A program made the translations under genes and the position numbers. A DNA stretch of 38,632 nt, from assembly GCA_910587325.1 (NCBI GenBank), contig CAJUKB010000013.1:1-38632 (forward strand), read 5' to 3'. This document shows positions 30,084 to 38,587 of this stretch, piece by piece. The stretch comes from an uncultured Bacilli bacterium (GTDB taxonomy: Bacteria; Bacillota_I; Bacilli_A; RF39; UBA660). Numbering within the stretch: the first letter of the stretch is position 1; each line of letters opens with the position of its first letter. Below the pieces are notes generated by a model. It was not told the DNA's origin. It worked only from the letters and a program-made list of their open reading frames with translations, and did not search any database.

Positions 30084-32497
30084 TTCTTTTCTTTTACAAC
30101 AATATTGACGATTTTATTAGGTATTACAATTATTTTGACAATTTCTTTACCTTCTGTAAATTTCTTTACGTTTTCTTCACTTAAAGCTTTTTCTTTGATA
30201 GAATTCTCTTCTTCATTAAGGGATACTAAAATTATAGCACGTACTTTTCCATTTACTTGTATAGCAATATTTTTTTCTGCATCTATTGTTTTTGCTTCGT
30301 CATACTCTGGCCACGAAGATTCACAAATAGGAGTATAACCTATTTCTTCATTTAATTCTTCTGTAATATGGGGTGCAATTGGATTTAATAATGTTAATAA
30401 CAACTTATATTCCTCTTTTGTAATAAATTCAGCATCATCATACGCATTTGCTAAAATCATTAAAGTAGATACTGCGGTATTATATCCCATTGTTCTTAAG
30501 TCATTTGTAACTTTTTTTATACTTTTATGAATTAATGATTCTAAAGATGGCTGATAACCACTTTTTTCCTCCATAACCTTCTCTTTTAGACGAATCACTT
30601 TATCAAGGAAACGTTTACATCCTTTTAAAGAATCCGTACTCCAAGGTGCATCGGTTTCATAATCTCCCATAAACATTTCATATACACGCAAAGTATCTGC
30701 ACCATATTCACGCACAATATCATCAGGATTAATGACATTTCCTTTACTCTTACTCATCTTTTCGTTGTTTGAACCCAATACCATCCCATGGCTAACACGA
30801 GTCCAAATCATTTCACTTTTCGGAACTAATCCAATGTTATGTAAGAATTGGACCCAAAATCTCGCATAGAGTAAGTGTCTTGCAGTATGTTCCATTCCAC
30901 CATTATACCAATCCACTTGGCCCCAATATTTCATAGCATCCATACTCGCAAATTTTTGTGCGTTATGTGGGTCCATAAACCTTAAGAAATACCAACTAGA
31001 ACCTGCCCATTGCGGCATTGTATCGGTTTCACGTTTAGCAGGACCACCACAATGTGGACAAGTGGTATTGACCCAATCCTCTATTTTTGCAAGTGGGCTT
31101 TCGCCATTATCGGTAGGTTCGTATTCTGCAACATTTGGAAGTAATAAAGGTAAATCGCTTTCATTTAATGGTACCCAACCACATTTAGGACAATTCACCA
31201 TTGGAATAGGCTCTCCCCAAAATCTTTGTCTTGAAAATATCCAATCACGCATTTTGTAATTATGAATGCGTCTTGCAATACCAGCACTCTCTAGTTTTTC
31301 AGTAATTTTTTCTTTTGCTTCTTCAACAGTTAAACCTGTGAATTCTTCGGAATTAATAAGTTTGCAACCCTTGCCTAAATAATCATGCTTTTCAAAAGCA
31401 GATTCCGTAGTGTTTCCACCTTCAATGACTTCTATAATATTCAAGTTATGAACACGAGCATATTCAAAGTCTCTTGCGTCATGCGCAGGCACTGCCATCA
31501 CTGCTCCTGTTCCATAACTACCTAGAACAAAGTCTCCAATGAAAATAGGAACACTTTTTCCATTGATTGGATTAATAGCTTTAAGTCCTTTTAGTTCACA
31601 ACCTGTCTTTCCTTTATTAAGTTCTGTACGGTCCATATTGGATTTTTTCTTGGTTTCTTCTATATAGGCTTGTACTTCTTCTTTATTTTCTACTCTAGGC
31701 AGTAATTCTTGGATTAATTTCCCATCGGGTGCTATTACAAAAAACGTAATTCCATAAATTGTTTCAATACAAGTGGTAAATATTGAAAACTGTCCACCAT
31801 CTTCTATATCGACATCTACTTCTACACCTGTTGATTTACCAATCCAATTGATTTGACCAAGTTTCACTTTCTCTGCGAAATTAGTGTCTTTAAGTCCTTC
31901 AAGTAGGCTCTCAGAATAATCACTCATTCGAAGCATCCATTGTGATTTTTCTTTTTGAACTACAGATTCACCACAACGTTCACAAACTCCCCCTGCGGCA
32001 TCTTCATTCGATAACACACTTTTACACGTAGGACACCAATTTACAGGTATTGTATCTTTATATGCCATTCCATGTTTATAAAATTGTAAGAATTGCCATT
32101 GGGTCCATTTATAGTATTCTGGGTCAGTTGTAGAAAATTCTCTAGACCAATCAAAGGAGTATCCTAAGTCTTGCATTTGGCCTTTAAACGTTTTGATATT
32201 TTCCTTTACAGCCTCACTAGGATGAATGTGATTTTTAATGGCATATTGTTCAGCAGGTGCTCCAAAAGCATCCCACCCCATAGGAAATAATACGTTATAT
32301 CCTTGCATACGCATCATTCTAGCCATTGCATCATTTGCTGTATAACTTCTTACATGCCCAACATGAAGCCCTGCACCTGAGGGATACGGAAACTCTACTA
32401 AAATATAGTAAGGGTTCTTTCCTTCATTTTTTGCGGTAAAGGTTTTATTTTCTTCCCAAAACTTTTGCCATTTTTTTTCAATATTTTTAAAGTTCAT
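30080..32497 (-). CDS. leuS: Leucyl-tRNA synthetase with altered editing motif
   Basis: Class I synthetase charging tRNA-Leu, 805 residues. HIGH is HVGH (45-48) and KMSKS is at 580-584. Two zinc-ribbon-like pairs are present: C155xxC158/C172xxC175 and C436xxC439/C480xxC483. The CP1 editing domain lies at about 225-410; VPAHDARDFEYA (336-347) is intact, but the threonine-rich motif that is normally TTRPDT reads TTCIET (241-246). This suggests weak or absent post-transfer editing. The ATG at 32497 overlaps the upstream membrane-protein stop as ATGA. Controlled by the T-box(Leu) leader. Confidence 0.97.
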   Translation of the reverse strand: MNFKNIEKKWQKFWEENKTFTAKNEGKNPYYILVEFPYPSGAGLHVGHVRSYTANDAMARMMRMQGYNVLFPMGWDAFGAPAEQYAIKNHIHPSEAVKENIKTFKGQMQDLGYSFDWSREFSTTDPEYYKWTQWQFLQFYKHGMAYKDTIPVNWCPTCKSVLSNEDAAGGVCERCGESVVQKEKSQWMLRMSDYSESLLEGLKDTNFAEKVKLGQINWIGKSTGVEVDVDIEDGGQFSIFTTCIETIYGITFFVIAPDGKLIQELLPRVENKEEVQAYIEETKKKSNMDRTELNKGKTGCELKGLKAINPINGKSVPIFIGDFVLGSYGTGAVMAVPAHDARDFEYARVHNLNIIEVIEGGNTTESAFEKHDYLGKGCKLINSEEFTGLTVEEAKEKITEKLESAGIARRIHNYKMRDWIFSRQRFWGEPIPMVNCPKCGWVPLNESDLPLLLPNVAEYEPTDNGESPLAKIEDWVNTTCPHCGGPAKRETDTMPQWAGSSWYFLRFMDPHNAQKFASMDAMKYWGQVDWYNGGMEHTARHLLYARFWVQFLHNIGLVPKSEMIWTRVSHGMVLGSNNEKMSKSKGNVINPDDIVREYGADTLRVYEMFMGDYETDAPWSTDSLKGCKRFLDKVIRLKEKVMEEKSGYQPSLESLIHKSIKKVTNDLRTMGYNTAVSTLMILANAYDDAEFITKEEYKLLLTLLNPIAPHITEELNEEIGYTPICESSWPEYDEAKTIDAEKNIAIQVNGKVRAIILVSLNEEENSIKEKALSEENVKKFTEGKEIVKIIVIPNKIVNIVVKEKN

Positions 32498-32865
32498 TCT
32501 TCTTCTCTCCTTATCTTTTTCACTAAATGTCTACCATATATTTCATACAAAGAATAAATAAGTAAAAATAGTAATACAAATCCAATTCCAAGTTGCAAAA
32601 ATATGTAGGTATCAATACAAGAAACAAATGTACCAACACTCGAAATAATAAAACTATTAATAAGCGCCATCCATTTGAGTTCACTTTTATAATTTATTTT
32701 ATTCTTATTAATTTTAAATTTTTTTATGACATAACTCATAAGCATAATATTCTCTAGTTTATTCTTTTTTATTTTAATGAAATCAAAAATATAATTTATG
32801 ATGTATCCAATAATAAAGAGGACTAGAAAAAAATAAGCAATAAATGTGGGACTATTAATATCCAT
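32494..32865 (-). CDS. Small membrane protein cotranscribed with leuS
   Basis: About 123 residues, not recognised. Membrane segments: FIAYFFLVLFIIGYIINYIF at the N-terminus, then a basic loop rich in lysine (IKKFKINKNKINYKSELK), then two helices (ALINSFIISSVGTFVSC and FLQLGIGFVLLFLLIYSLYE), ending in a basic/acidic tail. The start is ATG 32865, with AAAGGA 9 bases upstream; an ATG at 32874 overlaps that RBS. It lies between the T-box leader and leuS and overlaps leuS by 4 bases, so it is induced together with the synthetase. Confidence 0.7.
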   Translation of the reverse strand: MDINSPTFIAYFFLVLFIIGYIINYIFDFIKIKKNKLENIMLMSYVIKKFKINKNKINYKSELKWMALINSFIISSVGTFVSCIDTYIFLQLGIGFVLLFLLIYSLYEIYGRHLVKKIRREEE

Positions 32866-32880
32866 AACAAACATCCTTTC

Positions 32881-33095
32881 TAAAAAATAAAAAACGACAC
32901 ATTCGCATAAGGACGAATTTGCCGTGGTACCACCTTAATTCCTAGATGAATCTAGCTTTATAATCTGCTATAGGAGATTACCCTAAAATCGCTCCAAAAG
33001 CAAGTTTGTAAAGTTTATTTGTCCACTCGCACCTACCATGAACTCTCTTTAAAATAAATGTTTTACTACTACTCTTTTTTCATCGCTTTTCCTTA
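32881..33095 (-). promoter_or_regulatory. T-box riboswitch, leucine (UUG) specifier
   Basis: The antiterminator T-box AAGGTGGTACCACGG is at 32936-32922 (minus). Stem I contains AGAGAG and GGTGCGAG, the conserved apical elements. The base stem AAAAG/CTTTT and upper stem GTAAA/TTTAC flank AAA-C-TTG, giving UUG (33003-33001) in the usual register; one base off it would read CUU. Both are leucine. The terminator stem CGGCAAATTCG with CGAATGTGTCG is followed by T6. The product is leuS. Confidence 0.92.
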
Positions 33096-33123
33096 TTATA
33101 GTAAATTTATGGATATATTTCAA
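33095..33123 (-). promoter_or_regulatory. Promoter of the T-box(Leu)/leuS operon
   Basis: -35 TTGAAA (33123-33118, minus), 17-base spacer, perfect -10 TATAAT (33100-33095). It starts directly next to the stop codon of the upstream gene. Confidence 0.8.
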
Positions 33124-33124
33124 T

Positions 33125-33892
33125 CTATTTTTTATTTAAAACTATTTTTCTTGCCGTTTCTTCATTTTGGTGTTCTGTTTCTTCTTGATTATAAATATCT
33201 TTTTCTAGAACAATTCCTCTTTTTTGAAATTCTACATATATATCCTTAATATTTATTCCATCAATATATTCTTTACAAGTTTCCCAAATATATGATTTAT
33301 TTTGAATGCTTTTTTCTTTATTAAGAATAACATATCCGTATTCATCCATTGCTACACAATGTTCTTTATTGTTTACTATATTCTCTTGACTATATATTCG
33401 AATTACATTTCTTTTGCCTGCATAATCTCCAATAAACTCCAAACTATGTAAAAATTGCATTGGAATGTCATTGTCTTTGTTAAATTTTTGCTTTTCTTCT
33501 AAATCAAAATAAATGGGATAAAATACTCCTCGATATCCATACAAATTCATTTGCGTAATAGGTGTTTCTACTAAAAATTTTTTCTTTTCTTGGCATTCTT
33601 CTTGTTTTCTTTCTTCTAATTGTAAAACTTCAAATTGTTCTATTTCCATTTCTGTTTTTTCTTGTTTTAGGTTTGCTTTTAAGTTTTTAATCTCTTTTAT
33701 TAAACTAAGATTAACAGTTAAACCTAATGTTTCTGCAACGAATACAGCACTTATTATAGAAAAAATATAAAAACCCACTATGTGACTTAGAGTTACTCCA
33801 GCAATACACCCTAGAATTCCACAAAAAAGCATATTGACTACTAATTCCTTTCTATTCTTTTTTAATAAAGTACACTTATCTTCTGTTGGCAT
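33125..33892 (-). CDS. Hypothetical membrane protein with coiled coil and C-terminal domain
   Basis: 255 residues, not recognised. A basic N-terminus precedes two membrane helices (MLFCGILGCIAGVTLSHIV and FYIFSIISAVFVAETLGL), then a charged coiled coil (IKEIKNLKANLKQEKTEMEI and onward, about 66-105). The remainder (110-235) looks globular and aromatic-rich (YGYRGVFYPIYFDLEEKQKF; EHCVAMDEYGYVILNKEKS). There are six Cys but no metal motif that I recognise. AAAGGAG precedes ATG 33892. It lies alone between the leuS promoter and the GH31 terminator. Confidence 0.65.
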   Translation of the reverse strand: MPTEDKCTLLKKNRKELVVNMLFCGILGCIAGVTLSHIVGFYIFSIISAVFVAETLGLTVNLSLIKEIKNLKANLKQEKTEMEIEQFEVLQLEERKQEECQEKKKFLVETPITQMNLYGYRGVFYPIYFDLEEKQKFNKDNDIPMQFLHSLEFIGDYAGKRNVIRIYSQENIVNNKEHCVAMDEYGYVILNKEKSIQNKSYIWETCKEYIDGINIKDIYVEFQKRGIVLEKDIYNQEETEHQNEETARKIVLNKK

Positions 33893-33935
33893 AATCCTAC
33901 TCCTTTATAAAGTGTTTTTTATCCTAACATAAATA

Positions 33936-33969
33936 AACGAAAAAGTACACTAAATTTCTTTAATGTACT
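33936..33969 (-). terminator. Terminator of the GH31 gene
   Basis: Minus strand AGTACA-T-TAAA-GAAA-TTTA-G-TGTACT stem (33969-33944) followed by TTTTCGTTTATTT. The stem includes the gene's stop codon. Confidence 0.8.
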
Positions 33970-36352
33970 CTAAAAGTTTTAAAAACATACGAATGAAGAT
34001 TGGTTCTAGTCCATCTTTTTTTAGTTTACGAATTTGAATACGTTTTTTCTTAATGTCTGCTTCACTAAAGAAAATATTGGCAATCTTATCTTTTAGTATT
34101 GTTTCGATTTGTAAATCACTGATAATAGAGTCTACTTCTTCATTAATAATACGTACTGCATCAATTTCAATGTCTTTTCCTTTACAATTAATGGTTAATT
34201 GACTTGTTGTGAGTACATCTTTTACTTCTACAATAAAATCATTATCTTCTACATAATTGTTTGGAATTACAACATCTTTTCCAATATAGACAATAACATC
34301 ATCAGCTTCTCTAGTATTTCTAAATCTTATTTTGTAATCTCTTGTTTCTGGAATAATGCCTGTTTTTCCTTCTACAGGGCGAATGATTAACGTGTAGTTG
34401 TTTTGTAAATAGTTATAGTCAATGTAAGTCATAATGTAATATCCGGCCTCAAAAAGTGAAGAATAGCCATCATCTTCGTATAGTTTATATGTATTGCTTC
34501 TTCCTGGAAATACATGAATTTCCATTTTTTTAGGAGGATTCGTCACATTAATATTTTGTTCTAAATCCGCAAGAGGCACAATACTACCTGCTCTTGCAAA
34601 AACGGGATAGTCTTCATCTTTATAAAACGTTACATAACGTTTATTTCCTAGAAATTTCTTTCCGGTATTAAAATCATACCAAATCCCATTAGGTAAGAAT
34701 ATTTTTTCAATAGCACGATTCATGACTATATCTTTTTTATTTGTAATTGGTGCTACAAATAATTCTCCACCAAAATAGTATTCATTTTTGTATAAAGGTT
34801 CATCATATACTTCTGGATTTTGATAATACAAAGGTTGTATTAAAGGAAGACCTGTTTTGTGGTATTTGTATCCTTCTGCATATAAATAAGGGATTAAACG
34901 GTGTCTTAAAGTACAATAATCTCTAACAATGTTTAAGGTTTTAATATCCCACTTCCAAGGTTCTCTTTTGTAATAATGGCCGTGTTTAGCACTAAAACGG
35001 AAGATAGGGGAAAAAGTAGCTAGTTCTACGAAACGCAAATATAGCTCACTATCTTCAATTCCATCTTTGTAGCCTCCAACATCATGACTCCACCAAGAAA
35101 CACCAATATTACTAGCGGTAGAGTTAAAGAAAGGAAGAAAACGAAGGGTATCCCAACTAACAGTTGTTTTTCCCGAATAATGCACGGGTGTACGATGAGG
35201 AGCTACAAGCGAATTTCTTGATAATAACATCCCTCTTCGATGCGCATATTTTTTATAGTCATTAAAATGGTAATAATTTAAAGCTTTTAAGGTATTTAAG
35301 TCTTTTTTGTTGTAGTAATCTAAAAAGAAAAAATCAATGCCTATTTCGTTTAAAGGGTTAATTAACTCATGAAAGTACTCCATTAAAATACTTGTATTGA
35401 ATACATTAAAAGGAAGTTTTTTTTCTTCTTCTATATTTAAATGGGTTTTAATGTTGTAGAAACCTGGCTCTTCTTTACTAATCCCTTCACTTGGGTCTAT
35501 GGATAACCCTACTCTTACGCCTCTTTCATGCATGTACTTTATGAATTCTTCTGGTCTAGGAAATAACGTTTTATTAAATGTGTATCCCGTGTTTGGTAAA
35601 TCCGTTTTAACATGCCAATTGTTTCCTAATAATAAAACAGAATATGGAATACGGAAACGTGCAAAATCAGCAAGTAATTTTTTTAAATCTTGAGCACTAT
35701 AAATTTCGTCTTTGTTCCACCAAATGCCAAGTGCGTATCTAGGAATTAAGCTTGGTCTTCCTGTAAGCGTAAAATAATCTCTTAAACAAAGGCCAAAATC
35801 TCTTCTATAAATAAATAAATAAGTATCTACTCTTTTAGTGGTAGGTGGGACTAATTCTCCATTTTCGGTGAGTAATAGTGAAGTAGAATCATCTAGGGAA
35901 GCAAATCCATCTGTGGAATAAAGTCCTTTATGTAAACCTACCTTTGCACTGTTCTCATCTAAACTCATTGCGGTTCCTCTAAAGTTTCTAGCTTCGGGAT
36001 GGTTGAAGTACCAGATTTTGTCGGTATTTTGAAGGAGTACTTTTAAGTTCGCATCAGGTGCCATTTTACTAGCAGCAAAAGGTTTTCCTTTGGCATACGT
36101 CAGTTTAAAATATTTAGTGGCAATTTCTAAGTATTTATTATCTTCTTTCACAGTGTATGCAGGTGTCTCAAAGTTTCTATTCATGACCCTTTCGGTTAGG
36201 CCATCATAAAACTCTCCCTCTTCACTATATTCAAAACGAATTAGTCTTTCACTTAAAATGGTAATACGATAGTTTTTTCCTTTAAAAATAGCATTGTCTT
36301 TTGCTTTTGCATTTGCATAGTTCACTTTAAAATGTTCATCAATATTCGCCAC
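33950..36352 (-). CDS. Glycoside hydrolase family 31 (alpha-glucosidase/xylosidase-like)
   Basis: 800 residues, probably cytoplasmic (no signal peptide). An N-terminal beta-sandwich (RITILSERLIRFEYSEEGEF) precedes the GH31 barrel with IPRYALGIWWNK, the beta-4 nucleophile region FFFLDYYN (D345), the acid/base candidate SWDTL (D401), WWSHDVGGYKDG, and SPIFRFSAKHG. C-terminal beta domains include YEDDGYSSLFEAGYY. The nucleophile block lacks the usual WxDMNE form, so it belongs to a divergent subgroup and the specificity is uncertain. The start is GTG 36352 with GAGGGTG 7 bases upstream; the longer ATG ORF begins upstream of the promoter. Confidence 0.85.
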   Translation of the reverse strand: MANIDEHFKVNYANAKAKDNAIFKGKNYRITILSERLIRFEYSEEGEFYDGLTERVMNRNFETPAYTVKEDNKYLEIATKYFKLTYAKGKPFAASKMAPDANLKVLLQNTDKIWYFNHPEARNFRGTAMSLDENSAKVGLHKGLYSTDGFASLDDSTSLLLTENGELVPPTTKRVDTYLFIYRRDFGLCLRDYFTLTGRPSLIPRYALGIWWNKDEIYSAQDLKKLLADFARFRIPYSVLLLGNNWHVKTDLPNTGYTFNKTLFPRPEEFIKYMHERGVRVGLSIDPSEGISKEEPGFYNIKTHLNIEEEKKLPFNVFNTSILMEYFHELINPLNEIGIDFFFLDYYNKKDLNTLKALNYYHFNDYKKYAHRRGMLLSRNSLVAPHRTPVHYSGKTTVSWDTLRFLPFFNSTASNIGVSWWSHDVGGYKDGIEDSELYLRFVELATFSPIFRFSAKHGHYYKREPWKWDIKTLNIVRDYCTLRHRLIPYLYAEGYKYHKTGLPLIQPLYYQNPEVYDEPLYKNEYYFGGELFVAPITNKKDIVMNRAIEKIFLPNGIWYDFNTGKKFLGNKRYVTFYKDEDYPVFARAGSIVPLADLEQNINVTNPPKKMEIHVFPGRSNTYKLYEDDGYSSLFEAGYYIMTYIDYNYLQNNYTLIIRPVEGKTGIIPETRDYKIRFRNTREADDVIVYIGKDVVIPNNYVEDNDFIVEVKDVLTTSQLTINCKGKDIEIDAVRIINEEVDSIISDLQIETILKDKIANIFFSEADIKKKRIQIRKLKKDGLEPIFIRMFLKLLEYIKEI

Positions 36353-36377
36353 TAGAAAACACCCTCTATTCTTTTTT

Positions 36378-36406
36378 ATTTTATCATAAACATGCGTGAG
36401 TTGCAA
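36378..36406 (-). promoter_or_regulatory. Promoter of the GH31 gene
   Basis: -35 TTGCAA (36406-36401, minus), 17-base spacer, -10 TAAAAT (36383-36378). It excludes the ATG at 36433 as the start. Confidence 0.7.
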
Positions 36407-36446
36407 TCCGCCGAAGTATAAAAAAATAAGCATTATATTTGCATAT

Positions 36447-36458
36447 TTGTTCGAACAA
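36447..36458. promoter_or_regulatory. 12-bp perfect palindrome, possible operator
   Basis: TTGTTCGAACAA lies between the divergent GH31 and Rpn genes, about 40 bases upstream of the GH31 -35 box. A dimeric regulator site is possible; none is identified. Confidence 0.35.
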
Positions 36459-36552
36459 GATATACTTTTTTTGCCAAGTTTTGTCGAAAGTCTTGATTAA
36501 AAAACATTTTTACTTAAAATAGACAACCATATTTTAAGAAAGGACAAAGTAA

Positions 36553-37452
36553 ATGGTAAAAGAAAAAATGTTTTTAAAAGATGTCTTTATAACAAAATTA
36601 TTAAAAGATGTAGAATGTCGTGATTATTTAGCAAGTATTATCGGGGCTGTTTTAAATATTGACTCCGAGTATGTTCTTGCAAACTTAAAATTATTAGATA
36701 CAGAGGTAAATCAAAATATTCATACGAAAGACCAAGAAGTAGATATTATTGTGGAAAATGAGGATATGGTTGTCAATATTGAAATAAATACTTTAAATAC
36801 CAAACAAAGTAGAATGAAAAACAATTCTTATGTGGCACAGTTAATCATTAGACAAACATTTCCGGGGAAATTATATGATATAAAGCCAATTGTACAAATT
36901 AATGTGGATTGCTTTGATTTGTATGAAAAAAAAGAATTTATTTATCATAGTGTCATGATGGAAGAAAAGTACCACCTAAAAAGACAAGATAGCAATATAG
37001 ATTTATACGATATCAATCTAGATTTTCTATCCGAATTGGATTATAATCAAATTAGAAATTTAAGTGAAAAAGATTTAAAATGGTTGCTTTATATTTTTGT
37101 ATGCCAAGATAAAAAACTTAAAAATAATTTGTATAATAAGAATAGGATGATGAATAAGGTGGAAAAGAAAATGGAAAACTTTATGAAAGAATTTGATAGT
37201 TTACTCTATTACAATCATGACGAGTTTCGTGCATCAGAAATAGAAGAGTTAAAACAAGATGCATATAAAGAAGGCAGGAAAGAAGGAATTGAGCAAGGAA
37301 TAGAAAAAGGTGCTAAACAAAATTCGATTGAAACGGCTAAAAAATTATTAAAGATGAAAGTATTAACTCTAGAGCAAATTGCAGAAAGTACAGACTTAAC
37401 TATACAAGAAATAAAAAAATTGAAAGAGACTTGTTGTAAAAACATTCTATAG
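36553..37452 (+). CDS. Rpn/YhgA-like PD-(D/E)XK nuclease family protein
   Basis: 299 residues. The N-terminal MFLKDVFITKLLKDVECRDY region is followed by the nuclease core EVDIIVENEDMVVNIEINT, where D64 and E77 with N79 take the place of the D...ExQ of Rpn proteins (recombination-promoting nucleases/putative transposases). The C-terminus has the typical tail: a helix with EGRKEGIEQGIEKGAKQN repeats and a helical end domain (LTLEQIAESTDLTIQEIKKL). Many Firmicutes carry several copies; cellular role uncertain. The RBS AAAGGA lies 8 bases before ATG 36553. It is followed after 9 bases by the radical SAM gene. Confidence 0.8.
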   Translation: MVKEKMFLKDVFITKLLKDVECRDYLASIIGAVLNIDSEYVLANLKLLDTEVNQNIHTKDQEVDIIVENEDMVVNIEINTLNTKQSRMKNNSYVAQLIIRQTFPGKLYDIKPIVQINVDCFDLYEKKEFIYHSVMMEEKYHLKRQDSNIDLYDINLDFLSELDYNQIRNLSEKDLKWLLYIFVCQDKKLKNNLYNKNRMMNKVEKKMENFMKEFDSLLYYNHDEFRASEIEELKQDAYKEGRKEGIEQGIEKGAKQNSIETAKKLLKMKVLTLEQIAESTDLTIQEIKKLKETCCKNIL

Positions 37453-37461
37453 GTAAATATT

Positions 37462-38388
37462 GTGTTCCCCTATACGTTAGATAATAAAAGATATCATACT
37501 TTAAATTATTATTACCAAACCTTATTCCAACATAAAGTATTTAAAGTGAGTTTAAATGCTAACTTTTCATGCCCTAATTTTAAAAATGGCAATGGATGTA
37601 TTTTTTGTTTGCATGGTAGTAATGATTACGATACTTCTAAAAATAAGGATTTGATAAAACAATTTAATGAAGTAAAAAATGTACTTAAACATAAATGGCC
37701 AGATGGATATTATATTGGATACTTCCAAGCCAATACAAATACCTATGCTCCTGTCTCAATATTAAAAGAAAAGTTTGAAACCATTTTAAATCTAGATAAT
37801 GTTGTGGGTCTTTCTATTGCCACTAGAAGTGATGCCATTACAGACGAATGTTACGAATATTTAGAAGAATTAAATAAAAAAACGTTTCTTACTGTAGAAC
37901 TAGGATTACAATCTAGTAAGGAAGAAACATTAAAATTAATCAAACGTGGCCATGATGTCAAAAACTTTGTAGAATCTATTAAAGAGTTAAAAAAAAGAAA
38001 CATAAAAGTGGTTGTTCATATTATTAATGGGCTTCCTTATGAAACAAAAGAAGATATGATAAATACGGCTAAGTTTTTAAATGATTTAGAAATTGATGGA
38101 ATTAAAATTCATATGCTTCATATTTTAAAAGGGACTGAACTTGAAACAATGTATCATAAACAACCATTTCCTATTCTTACCAAACAAGAATACATTGATA
38201 TTGTGATTGAACAATTAGAACATTTAAATCCTAATATAGTGATTCATCGTATTACTGGAGATCCAAATATAGAGGATTTAGTAGCACCCACTTGGCTTGT
38301 AAAGAAGTTTTGTGTATTAAATGACATTGATAAAGAAATGGTTAAACGTAATGTGTTCCAAGGAGATAAAGTTAAAGACAGCAATTGA
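37462..38388 (+). CDS. YtqA-type radical SAM protein (TIGR01212 family)
   Basis: 308 residues. The N-terminus FPYTLDNKRYHTLNYYYQTL followed by FKVSLNANFSCPN is the family signature. The [4Fe-4S] cysteines are C37, C46 and C49 (CPNF...GCIFC), a longer first spacing than CxxxCxxC, as is typical for this family. TVELGLQS, VVHIINGLPYETKEDM and the C-terminal VIHRITGDPNIEDLVAP are also conserved. Reaction unknown. The start is GTG 37462 with AGGT 8 bases upstream. Probably cotranscribed with the Rpn gene. Confidence 0.9.
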   Translation: MFPYTLDNKRYHTLNYYYQTLFQHKVFKVSLNANFSCPNFKNGNGCIFCLHGSNDYDTSKNKDLIKQFNEVKNVLKHKWPDGYYIGYFQANTNTYAPVSILKEKFETILNLDNVVGLSIATRSDAITDECYEYLEELNKKTFLTVELGLQSSKEETLKLIKRGHDVKNFVESIKELKKRNIKVVVHIINGLPYETKEDMINTAKFLNDLEIDGIKIHMLHILKGTELETMYHKQPFPILTKQEYIDIVIEQLEHLNPNIVIHRITGDPNIEDLVAPTWLVKKFCVLNDIDKEMVKRNVFQGDKVKDSN

Positions 38389-38587
38389 TAACTATTTTAT
38401 CAATCCGAAATCCTTTTAATTCTGCTTCTATGGAAGAATCGCTATCTTTACTTTGCAAGTATTTTATATTTTGTTTAATAAAAGACTTTATATCTTGTTC
38501 TAAACGAGAAATATTGATTTCATTACATAGATTATCACTACATATCTGCATAATTTTATCTGTTAGATTATTTTCTTTAATAGACAT
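38372..38587 (-). CDS. Small hypothetical protein
   Basis: 71 residues: MSIKENNLTDKIMQICSDNL begins a helical, charged sequence ending IDKIVINCCL. Not recognised. It overlaps the 3' end of the radical SAM gene by 17 bases on the opposite strand, and the ATG lacks a clear RBS. The composition looks protein-like, but reality is uncertain. Confidence 0.4.
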   Translation of the reverse strand: MSIKENNLTDKIMQICSDNLCNEINISRLEQDIKSFIKQNIKYLQSKDSDSSIEAELKGFRIDKIVINCCL

